From an uncultured Sphingomonadales bacterium (GTDB taxonomy: Bacteria > Pseudomonadota > Alphaproteobacteria > Sphingomonadales > Sphingomonadaceae): a DNA stretch of 6,721 nucleotides. The position numbers and the translations under genes are program-made. The DNA lies in assembly GCA_903958285.1 (NCBI GenBank), contig CAJBSR010000562.1, positions 1 to 6,721 on the forward strand. The letters are read 5' to 3'. Below the pieces are notes generated by a model. That model was not told the origin of the DNA, searched no databases, and worked only from the letters and a program-made list of their open reading frames with translations. Positions 1 through 5,556 of this stretch are shown here, in pieces (position 1 is the stretch's first letter; each line of letters starts with the position of its first letter).

Positions 1-1139
1 GCATTCACCCAGACACCGGGAAAGGCGCGTTCAACTTCGGCGCTGGCGTCCGCAATGAAGCGCGGCATATCGTCCACCGGCACCGAAATGTCGTGCTGCA
101 TGGCCGGGCCATGCGTGCGCTCCGCCTCTGAGATGGACTCACGGATTTTCCAGAAAGCCTCTGCCTGCGCCTCGCTCGCGGCAATCGCGGCATCCTGGAT
201 GCGCTCCGCCTCAAGCTCGGTTGCCAACAACTGCTCCAACGCCTCGGCAGGGGCTGTGGCACCCGGACTGCTGCGGACATATTCCACCAACACATGCCAC
301 GGCGCATGCCCCTCAAGCGGCGCGCGGGTTCCGGGAATATGCTGGAGCACCAGACGCAAAGAGCTGTTCGGGATCAATTCGAAGCTCTCAATAGCGTCGC
401 CCGATGCCCCCTCCATGGCGCGCAAGCTGGTGAGCGCCGCCGCGGGGCTGTCGACCGCCATCCACGCGACGGCCCGGTCGAGGACATCCGGCACGATCGT
501 CAGGCTCGCGGCGGTAATGATGCCGATTGTGCCTTCGGCGGCGATCAGCAGCTGGGTGAGATCATAGCCGCGATTGTCTTTCTTAAGTGCCGCCAGTCCC
601 TCGTAAAGCGCGCCATCGGGCAAGACTGCCTCCACGCCGAGCACAAGGCGGCGCATCGTGCCAAAGCGCAGCACCTGCGTGCCGCCGGCATTGGTGGACA
701 CAAGCCCGCCAATAGTGGCTGAGCCGCGCGCGCCAAGCGACAATGGAAAACGCATACCTTGGGCGCGGGCAGCCTCATGCAGGTTGGACAAGACCACACC
801 TGCTTCTGCCACGACGAGGCCCGCGGCTGGGTCCAGTTGGCGGATCGCGTTCATCCGACGGAGCGACACAATGATCGCCTCTCCGCTGTCATCAGGCGTG
901 GCCCCTCCCACCATCGATGTATTGCCGCCCTGCGGCACGACAGGAATGTGATGCCGCGACGCGATCTCGAGAACCGCCTGAACTTCGGCGACGGACCCCG
1001 GCTGTGCCAATGCTGCGGCCTTCCCTTGGTAGAGCTTGCGCCAATCGGTCACCCATGGCGCGATGTCGGCGGAATCCGTTGTCAGGCCTTTGGTGCCCAG
1101 CACCGCGCCGAGTTCCGCCAAAGCTGCCGCATTCATCAT
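1..1139 (-). CDS. FAD-linked oxidase, GlcD / D-2-hydroxyglutarate dehydrogenase-like (3' end cut by window)
   Basis: Probably a cytoplasmic flavoprotein oxidising a D-2-hydroxy acid (glycolate, D-lactate or D-2-hydroxyglutarate type) with FAD. The exact substrate cannot be read from sequence. About 379 residues are visible. The PCMH-type FAD-binding domain covers roughly residues 40-215, with the flavin-binding stretch QGGNTSMVGGATPD (70-83), the conserved SLGARGSATIGGLVSTNAGG (134-153), a KKDNRGYDL segment (186-194) and AAEGTIGIIT (200-209). The FAD-oxidase C-terminal domain follows and contains a FWKIRESISEAE...HDISVPV segment typical of the family. Relatives are about 470-480 residues, so roughly the last 95 are outside the window, including the expected metal/substrate-binding histidine region. 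The start is the first of two adjacent ATGs, 9 nt after an AGGGGAG Shine-Dalgarno sequence; the second ATG (1136) is also possible. The gene is divergent from the small exported-protein gene, 111 nt away. The family is clear and the substrate unknown. Confidence 0.93.
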   Translation of the reverse strand, partial: MMNAAALAELGAVLGTKGLTTDSADIAPWVTDWRKLYQGKAAALAQPGSVAEVQAVLEIASRHHIPVVPQGGNTSMVGGATPDDSGEAIIVSLRRMNAIRQLDPAAGLVVAEAGVVLSNLHEAARAQGMRFPLSLGARGSATIGGLVSTNAGGTQVLRFGTMRRLVLGVEAVLPDGALYEGLAALKKDNRGYDLTQLLIAAEGTIGIITAASLTIVPDVLDRAVAWMAVDSPAAALTSLRAMEGASGDAIESFELIPNSSLRLVLQHIPGTRAPLEGHAPWHVLVEYVRSSPGATAPAEALEQLLATELEAERIQDAAIAASEAQAEAFWKIRESISEAERTHGPAMQHDISVPVDDMPRFIADASAEVERAFPGVWVN

Positions 1140-1148
1140 CGCGAATTT

Positions 1149-1155
1149 CTCCCCT
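1149..1155 (-). promoter_or_regulatory. Shine-Dalgarno site of the FAD-linked oxidase
   Basis: AGGGGAG on the minus strand lies 9 nt before the first of two tandem ATG codons. It supports the start at 1139 over the one at 1136. I see no convincing sigma-70 promoter in the 111-nt divergent gap around it. Confidence 0.65.
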
Positions 1156-1250
1156 GACCCAAGGCGGGACAGCTTTGCCCCATTGCCACGCAATTCATGA
1201 TCTGTTCAACCGTCCAACCTCACTTCGGGTCGAATCATGATGACATCTCG

Positions 1251-1697
1251 ATGATCCAGTTTCTTGTGCTGACTGCCGCGGCGTTGATGCCGTCGGGCCC
1301 TGCTGCTCTGCCTCAGGCGGACGGGACAGACTATGCACAAGTAATGATCGAGCGTCGGACGGTAATCCGCATCACCCCGCATCATGAGCGCGCCCGTCCG
1401 CGGATGATCTTCCAAGACTGGAAGGAGAAATCCGCGCCGAAATGTCTTTCCATCGCCACGCTAGGGGGCATTTTGATTAGCCGACCTGACAGCATTGACC
1501 TCGTCCTTCGCGGCGGACAGCCCGTCCGGGCGCGATTGGAAAAGGGCTGCCCGTCGATCGACTTCTACTCCGGCTTCTATCTGCAACCCACACGCGACGG
1601 GCGGCTGTGTGAGGACCGCGATACGATCCATTCCCGCACCGGCGGCGCCTGCATGATCGACAAATTTCACACACTGGTGCCGCCAAAGCAAAAGTGA
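1251..1697 (+). CDS. small putative exported protein, four cysteines, unknown function
   Basis: A 148-residue protein of unknown function. From the chosen ATG it begins MIQFLVLTAAALMPSGPAAL, a hydrophobic stretch that could be a signal peptide cut near residues 19-23. It lacks the usual N-terminal lysine or arginine, so export is inferred. An in-frame ATG at 1197 would add 18 polar residues in front and bury the hydrophobic segment, so I prefer 1251, although neither start has a good ribosome binding site. The mature part has cysteines at 65, 100, 120 and 134, enough for two disulfides in the periplasm. The C-terminal half carries DSIDLVLRGGQPVRARLEKG (80-99), DFYSGFYLQP (104-113) and a CEDRDTIHSRTGGACMID stretch (120-137). 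This pattern resembles uncharacterised sphingomonad proteins as I remember them. It is probably its own transcription unit, followed by a hairpin. Confidence 0.72.
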   Translation: MIQFLVLTAAALMPSGPAALPQADGTDYAQVMIERRTVIRITPHHERARPRMIFQDWKEKSAPKCLSIATLGGILISRPDSIDLVLRGGQPVRARLEKGCPSIDFYSGFYLQPTRDGRLCEDRDTIHSRTGGACMIDKFHTLVPPKQK

Positions 1698-1709
1698 TGC
1701 CGCTTTGGC
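1682..1709 (+). terminator. hairpin at the end of the small exported-protein gene, weak terminator candidate
   Basis: A perfect 8-bp inverted repeat, GCCAAAGC (1682-1689) and GCTTTGGC (1702-1709), surrounds a 12-nt loop that contains the TGA stop at 1695-1697. No T-run follows, so it is not a canonical intrinsic terminator. It may stabilise the mRNA 3' end or be only weakly terminating. Confidence 0.3.
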
Positions 1710-1813
1710 CCTCATTTCAGACGGCTTTTGCTTGACTTTTCCGTCCCTAAAGCCAAGGCCCGCAGTCAACATGCTGGGGCACCCTCCCGCACCTTATCCG
1801 GAACCTAACCTGA

Positions 1814-3199
1814 ATGAGTTTTGCCGATCTCGGCCTATCCGATGAACTGCTCCGCGCCATAACTGAGGCGGGCTATTCCGATCCGACACCTGTCCAGCAG
1901 CAGGCTATTCCCAGCGTCCTGATGATGCGTGACCTGATTGCCATCGCCCAAACAGGTACCGGCAAGACGGCGGCGTTCGTCCTCCCTATGATCGATGTTC
2001 TGGGCCATGGCCGCACCCGCGCGCGCATGCCCCGTTCACTCATTCTGGAACCGACACGGGAACTCGCCGCGCAGGTTGCCGAAAATTTTGAGAAATACGG
2101 CAAATATCACAAGCTCTCCATGGCGCTGCTCATTGGCGGCGTGCAGATGGGGGATCAGGTCAAGGCGCTGGAAAAGGGTGTTGATGTCCTCATCGCGACC
2201 CCAGGCCGTCTGATGGACCTGTTCGAGCGCGGTAAGATCCTGCTCAACGGCTGCGATCTGCTCGTCATCGATGAAGCGGACCGGATGCTCGACATGGGCT
2301 TCATCCCGGATATCGAGAATATCTGCACGAAACTGCCCGCCAGCCGCCAGACCTTGCTCTTTTCAGCAACGATGCCGCCGCCGATCAAAAAGCTGGCCGA
2401 CAAGTTCCTGTCGAACCCCAAGACAATCGAAGTGGCCCGCCCAGCGTCGACCAATGTCAACATCACGCAGGTTCTTGTTGAAGTGGACGCCCGCAAGAAG
2501 AAGGACGTTCTGCGCGACCTGCTAAATGCGGACGACGTCAACACGGCGATCATCTTCTGCAACCGCAAGACGACCGTGCGCGAACTGGCCCAGAGCCTGC
2601 AGCGTTCTGGCTTCCGCGCGACAGAAATCCATGGTGACATGGAGCAATCGGCCCGCATTAAGGAACTCGACCGCTTCAAATCGGGCGATATCAACATTCT
2701 CGTCGCCTCCGACGTGGCGGCCCGTGGCCTCGACATCAAGGGCGTGAGTCACGTCTTCAATTTTGACGCGCCCTGGCATCCCGATGACTATGTCCACCGG
2801 ATCGGCCGCACCGGTCGTGCAGGTGCGACAGGCAAGGCCTTCACATTTGTAACGTCGGCAGATGCCGAAGCGATTGAGAATATCGAAAAGCTGACCGGCC
2901 AGACGCTCACTCGTATCAAGGGCAGTGGTGAATCGGCGGCGAAGGCTGCCCCATCGTCGCCCGAAGCGGCCGATGTAGCTGCTGACGATCAACCGCGCCC
3001 GGCACGCCGTTCGCGTGCGAAGGCCGCACCAAAGGTCGAAGAAGCAAAGGCGCCTGCGCCAAAGCCGGAACGCGCCGCGCGGAAGCCTCAGGAGAAGCCC
3101 GCTCCGCGTCGCGAGGTGGCAAAGCCTTCTGAAGATTCAAATGACACCGGCGGCTGGAACGGCCCAATGCCGGACTTCCTCTCGCACGGTTTTAACTGA
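1814..3199 (+). CDS. DEAD-box ATP-dependent RNA helicase, RhlE-like
   Basis: A cytoplasmic ATP-dependent RNA helicase that unwinds short RNA duplexes. RhlE-type enzymes are linked to ribosome assembly, cold growth and RNA turnover. All core motifs are present in order: upstream aromatic F3, Q motif (20-33, with Q28), Walker A AQTGTGKT (45-52), PTRELA (80-85), GG (108-109), TPGR (129-132), DEAD (153-156), SAT (184-186), IIFCNRK (246-252), ASDVAARGLDI (298-308) and HRIGRTGRAG (328-337). The two RecA-like lobes are therefore intact. After about residue 370 comes a low-complexity tail rich in Ala, Pro, Lys, Arg and Glu. It is followed by a short distinct end, GGWNGPMPDFLSHGFN (446-461). Total length is 461 residues, usual for RhlE-type proteins. 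The start gives the normal MSFADLGLSDELL beginning, although the ribosome binding site is weak. The gene is convergent with the ribosomal-protein operon and is probably monocistronic. RhlE is the best fit; the exact subfamily is unproven. Confidence 0.96.
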   Translation: MSFADLGLSDELLRAITEAGYSDPTPVQQQAIPSVLMMRDLIAIAQTGTGKTAAFVLPMIDVLGHGRTRARMPRSLILEPTRELAAQVAENFEKYGKYHKLSMALLIGGVQMGDQVKALEKGVDVLIATPGRLMDLFERGKILLNGCDLLVIDEADRMLDMGFIPDIENICTKLPASRQTLLFSATMPPPIKKLADKFLSNPKTIEVARPASTNVNITQVLVEVDARKKKDVLRDLLNADDVNTAIIFCNRKTTVRELAQSLQRSGFRATEIHGDMEQSARIKELDRFKSGDINILVASDVAARGLDIKGVSHVFNFDAPWHPDDYVHRIGRTGRAGATGKAFTFVTSADAEAIENIEKLTGQTLTRIKGSGESAAKAAPSSPEAADVAADDQPRPARRSRAKAAPKVEEAKAPAPKPERAARKPQEKPAPRREVAKPSEDSNDTGGWNGPMPDFLSHGFN

Positions 3200-3212
3200 G
3201 CGAAACGCTCAG
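3196..3212. other. perfect hairpin holding opposing stop codons
   Basis: CTGAGCG (3196-3202), loop AAA, CGCTCAG (3206-3212): a 7-bp perfect stem. The left arm contains the helicase stop TGA (3197-3199). The right arm, read on the minus strand, contains the TGA (3211-3209) of the 43-codon small open frame. Neither strand has a T-run after the stem, so it is not a textbook terminator. Its position between convergent genes suggests a bidirectional 3'-end structure. Confidence 0.45.
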
Positions 3213-3340
3213 CTGTTGCGGAAAGCCCAAGCCAACAACCTGTAATGCCAGACACCGCTGATGCGGGTCTTCTGCGAGGTCGGGCGGCGGGTCTGCTGCC
3301 CCTGAGAGGCGCGGAACAGGTTGAGGGCAAGTGCTGTCAT
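3209..3340 (-). CDS. possible small basic protein, 43 residues, unknown function
   Basis: An ATG-to-TGA frame between adk and the convergent helicase. It begins MTALALNLFR and ends SGVWHYRLLAWAFRNS. It has six Arg, one Lys and no Asp or Glu, so it would be strongly basic, with a hydrophobic/aromatic C-terminal third (W31, Y33, W38, F40). By hand count about 36 of 43 codons end in G or C, in line with coding sequence in a genome of this type. It lies 94 nt after the adk stop on the same strand, so it could be read from the adk transcript. The ribosome binding site is poor (GCAGAG close to the ATG). I do not recognise a family. It may be a chance frame; in its favour are the codon bias and the stop placed in a hairpin shared with the helicase stop. 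Confidence 0.4.
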   Translation of the reverse strand: MTALALNLFRASQGQQTRRPTSQKTRISGVWHYRLLAWAFRNS

Positions 3341-3401
3341 GCACTCTGCATAGCGCAGGCCCGCGACGTCCGAATGTCAGGTCAATGACTCTTCGATGAC
3401 T

Positions 3402-3423
3402 CGGCGGCTGAAATCAACCGCCG
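3402..3423 (-). terminator. hairpin downstream of adk, probable operon-end structure
   Basis: On the minus strand, CGGCGGTTG (3423-3415), loop ATTT, CAGCCGCCG (3410-3402) form a 9-bp stem with one T-G wobble, starting 11 nt after the adk stop. There is no T-run after it, so it may act as a factor-assisted terminator or as an mRNA 3'-end barrier. It is the most likely 3' boundary of the ribosomal-protein operon. If so, the 43-codon frame beyond it would need read-through or its own promoter. Confidence 0.45.
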
Positions 3424-3434
3424 CTCCACCCAGA

Positions 3435-4085
3435 CTACTTCGCGTCGAGGATTGCTTCGATGGACGTGTTGACGACGTCGATATCCGCCATACCATCGAC
3501 GCGCTGCAACAAGCCGCGCGCTTCATAGATCGGCAGGATCGGCGCTGTCTTTGCGCGATACTCGGCCATCCGCGTGCGGACCGTTTCCTCATTGTCGTCG
3601 GGACGACGCTTGAACTCGGTCGAACCGCACTGGTCACAGGTTCCAGCAACCTTGGGCTGCTTGAAGGTGTCGTGATACCCGGCACCACATTTCTCGCAGG
3701 TGAAGCGGCCGGTGATGCGCTCAACCAGAGCGTCTTCGTCCACGGCCAGCTCAATCACATGATCAAGCTTGCGGCCACGCCCGGTCAAAATGTCATCCAG
3801 CGATTCCGCCTGGGCGGCCGTGCGGGGATAGCCGTCAAAGATCACGCCGGTCTCAGCAGGCAGCTTATCCAGCGCCTCACCGATGATGCCGGAGACGATC
3901 TCGTCCGAAACGAGTTCACCGGCTTCCATGACCGCCTTGGCCTGCAGCCCGACGGGCGTGCCGTCCTTTACCGCTGCCCGAAGCATATCGCCGGTCGACA
4001 ACTGCACCATGCCGCGCTCTTCCTGCAATCGGCTGGCCTGTGTGCCCTTCCCCGCCCCCGGAGGTCCCAACAGAATTATATTCAA
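3435..4085 (-). CDS. adk: adenylate kinase, long-lid type with Cys4 zinc-binding lid
   Basis: Cytoplasmic adenylate kinase (ATP + AMP = 2 ADP), central to adenine nucleotide balance. The 216 residues match the usual bacterial length. Visible parts are the P-loop GPPGAGKGTQ (7-16), the AMP-binding LSTGDMLR (29-36), DGYPRT (84-89), and a long LID domain from about 122 to 160. The LID carries CEKC (130-133) and CDQC (150-153), the four-cysteine set that binds structural zinc in many adenylate kinases; E. coli Adk lacks these cysteines. R124, R127 and the later arginines around 161 and 170-172 fit the phosphate-contacting residues. The start codon is TTG, the only start that gives the normal MNIILLGPPGAGKGT beginning. 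No in-frame ATG or GTG lies nearby upstream, where that frame runs through the secY 3' end. The gene overlaps secY by 4 nt and is the last recognised gene of the operon here. Confidence 0.97.
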   Translation of the reverse strand: MNIILLGPPGAGKGTQASRLQEERGMVQLSTGDMLRAAVKDGTPVGLQAKAVMEAGELVSDEIVSGIIGEALDKLPAETGVIFDGYPRTAAQAESLDDILTGRGRKLDHVIELAVDEDALVERITGRFTCEKCGAGYHDTFKQPKVAGTCDQCGSTEFKRRPDDNEETVRTRMAEYRAKTAPILPIYEARGLLQRVDGMADIDVVNTSIEAILDAK

Positions 4086-4099
4086 CGTCGCGCTCCCCC
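4082..4099 (-). promoter_or_regulatory. secY-adk stop/start overlap with internal Shine-Dalgarno site
   Basis: On the minus strand GGGGGAG (4099-4093) lies inside the last secY codons, 7 nt before a TTGA tetranucleotide (4085-4082). TTGA holds the TTG start of adk and the TGA stop of secY, the same geometry as the common ATGA overlap. This arrangement usually couples translation of the second gene to termination of the first, and the strong Shine-Dalgarno sequence would compensate for the weak start codon. Confidence 0.7.
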
Positions 4100-5443
4100 T
4101 TTGAGCTTCGCCTTTTTAATGAGGTCCCCATATTGGTGGGCCAGCATATGGCTCTGAATCTGTGTCACCGTATCCATCGTCACGTTCACGACGATCAGGA
4201 GGCTGGTGCCGCCAATGGCCATGAAGCCAAGGCTGGAGAACATGAACTCAGGCACCAGGCAGACCAACGTCAGATAAGCGGCACCCACCACGGTGATGCG
4301 CGTCAGCACGTAATCGAGATAATTCTCTGTGTTCTTGCCGGGTCGAATGCCGGGGACGAAGCCACCGTAGCGCTTCAGGTTCTCAGCAGTTTCTTCCGGG
4401 TTGAAGACAACGGCCGTGTAGAAGAAACAGAAGAAGATAATGCCAAACGCGTAGAGCGCCATGTACAACGGAGATCCGTGCTGCAGGGCATTCGTGATCG
4501 ACAAAATGGTATCACCCGTCGCCGAGTCCTGCGTGGCGCTCTGGCCTGCGAACTGGACGAGCGTGAGCGGCATCAGCAAGAGCGAAGACGCGAAGATCGG
4601 CGGGATGACACCCGCCGTGTTGATCTTCAGCGGCAGGAAGCTCTTATCGGCCTGCATCATGCCGCGCTGCGTCTGGCGCTTGGGATATTGGATCAGCACG
4701 CGGCGCTGGGCACGCTCCATGAAGCAAATGAACGCGATCAGACCGATAACTGCCGCGCCGATGCCAAGCACCATGAGCGGGTTCATCGTGCCTGTGCGGC
4801 CACCTTCAAAAACCTGCGCTAGCGTCTTTGGCAAGGTGGCGACAATGCCCGCCATGATGATCAGCGAAATGCCGTTGCCAATGCCGCGGCTGGTGATCTG
4901 CTCGCCGAGCCACATCAGGAACATGGTGCCACCCAGCAGCGCCGTGACGCAGGCGACGCGGAACAACATGCCAGGTTCAACCACAGCCGAAAGGCCCTGC
5001 GTGGCACCCCAGCTTTCAAGGCCAACGGCGATGAAATAGCCCTGCACAATCGTGAGGCCGACAGTGCCGTAGCGGGTGTACTGGTTGAGCTTCTTACGGC
5101 CGCTTTCGCCCTCTTTCTTCAACGCCGCCAGCGTTGAGGAGAGCGACGTGCCAAGCTGCACGACGATGGACGCGGTGATATAGGGCATCACGCCGAGCGC
5201 GATGAGGCTCATGCGCTCCAGCGAACCGCCCGAGAACATGTTGAAAAAGTCGAGAACACCGCCCTTGGTGGTGTTAAACAGCGTTTCGAGCGCTTTGGGA
5301 TCAATCCCCGGCAGGGGCACATGGCTGAGCAGGCGGAAAACAATCAACGCCCCGATCGTGAACCAGATGCGGCTCTTCAGTTCAGAAGCCTGAGAAAAGC
5401 GGGAAAGGTTCAGGCCTGCTTGCTGGTCGGCGGAACTTGCCAT
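4082..5443 (-). CDS. secY: preprotein translocase subunit SecY
   Basis: The channel subunit of the SecYEG translocon in the inner membrane. It passes unfolded proteins to the periplasm (with SecA) and inserts membrane proteins (with SRP/FtsY). The 453 residues match the usual length and ten membrane segments can be placed: about 25-43, 77-97, 124-144, 158-180, 190-210, 223-242, 277-297, 326-346, 378-400 and 403-421. The plug region is around DFFNMFSGGSLERMSL (65-80). Other family signatures are PYITASI (87-93), TSRGIGNGISL (184-194), LKINTAGVIPPIFASS (272-287) and the cytosolic loop NPEETAENLKRYGGFVPGIR (348-367), which contacts SecA and the ribosome. The C-terminus is a short basic tail, KKAKLKGGARR. 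The ATG has an AAGGG Shine-Dalgarno sequence 11 nt upstream, just after a terminator-like hairpin. It lies between rplO and adk as in other spc operons. Confidence 0.98.
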   Translation of the reverse strand: MASSADQQAGLNLSRFSQASELKSRIWFTIGALIVFRLLSHVPLPGIDPKALETLFNTTKGGVLDFFNMFSGGSLERMSLIALGVMPYITASIVVQLGTSLSSTLAALKKEGESGRKKLNQYTRYGTVGLTIVQGYFIAVGLESWGATQGLSAVVEPGMLFRVACVTALLGGTMFLMWLGEQITSRGIGNGISLIIMAGIVATLPKTLAQVFEGGRTGTMNPLMVLGIGAAVIGLIAFICFMERAQRRVLIQYPKRQTQRGMMQADKSFLPLKINTAGVIPPIFASSLLLMPLTLVQFAGQSATQDSATGDTILSITNALQHGSPLYMALYAFGIIFFCFFYTAVVFNPEETAENLKRYGGFVPGIRPGKNTENYLDYVLTRITVVGAAYLTLVCLVPEFMFSSLGFMAIGGTSLLIVVNVTMDTVTQIQSHMLAHQYGDLIKKAKLKGGARR

Positions 5444-5460
5444 GGGATGGATGACCCTTG

Positions 5461-5500
5461 AAAAAAGAACGGCGGGTCATGCCCGTTGGACAGCCCGCCG
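5461..5500 (-). terminator. intrinsic terminator or attenuator immediately upstream of secY
   Basis: Read on the minus strand: CGGCGGG (5500-5494), then CCCGCCG (5476-5470), a perfect 7-bp GC stem. The loop can fold further as TGTCC/GGGCA around AAC. The stem is followed by TTCTTTTTT (5469-5461). This has both parts of an intrinsic terminator, a GC-rich stem and a T-rich run. It ends 17 nt before the secY ATG and directly before the secY Shine-Dalgarno sequence (5459-5455). Complete termination would silence secY and adk, so partial read-through, attenuation or a separate promoter is implied. The computed folding energy is unknown. Confidence 0.6.
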
Positions 5501-5503
5501 CTC

Positions 5504-5531
5504 CATATAATGACTAATCAGCGCTTGTCTA
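5504..5531 (-). promoter_or_regulatory. possible weak sigma-70-like promoter upstream of secY
   Basis: On the minus strand TAGACA (5531-5526; five of six matches to TTGACA), a 16-nt spacer, and TATATG (5509-5504; four of six to TATAAT). A transcript from here would start at or inside the terminator-like stem, so it might escape full termination. Such matches occur by chance; treat as a candidate only. Confidence 0.25.
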
Positions 5532-5539
5532 AGCCCTGA

Positions 5540-5556
5540 CCTGAGATTTCCTCAGG
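5540..5556 (-). other. short hairpin spanning the rplO stop codon
   Basis: On the minus strand CCTGAG (5556-5551), loop GAAAT, CTCAGG (5545-5540): a perfect 6-bp stem whose first arm contains the rplO stop TGA (5554-5552). No T-run follows. It could be a processing or stability element at the end of rplO. Confidence 0.3.

Noticed and set aside
55..1240. Several overlapping plus-strand open frames across the left part of the window
   Set aside because: The minus strand here encodes a continuous, clearly conserved FAD-linked oxidase. The plus-strand frames are low-complexity mirror translations.
1140..1250. Divergent promoter between the FAD-linked oxidase and the small exported-protein gene
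   Set aside because: TTGAAC-like and palindromic ATCATGAT elements are present, but no pair of boxes with usual spacing could be supported on either strand.
1732..1760. TTGACT as a -35 box for the helicase
   Set aside because: The -35 match is good, but no acceptable -10 box follows at 16-18 nt (the sequence there is AAGGCC). Left uncalled, although sphingomonad -10 boxes can be divergent.
3385..3402. Direct repeat ATGACTC-TTCG-ATGACTC downstream of adk
   Set aside because: Seven bases repeated once, with no insertion-sequence or integrase context. Too short to call a duplication or attachment site.
3396..4157. Plus-strand open frame of 253 codons opposite adk
   Set aside because: It lies antisense across the whole of adk, which is certain from its motifs. 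It is an artefact of GC-rich codon use.
4040..4822. Long plus-strand open frame (260 codons) opposite secY and the adk start
   Set aside because: It is fully antisense to two clearly identified genes, rich in His, Arg, Glu and Asp in a way typical of mirror frames, and has no family resemblance.
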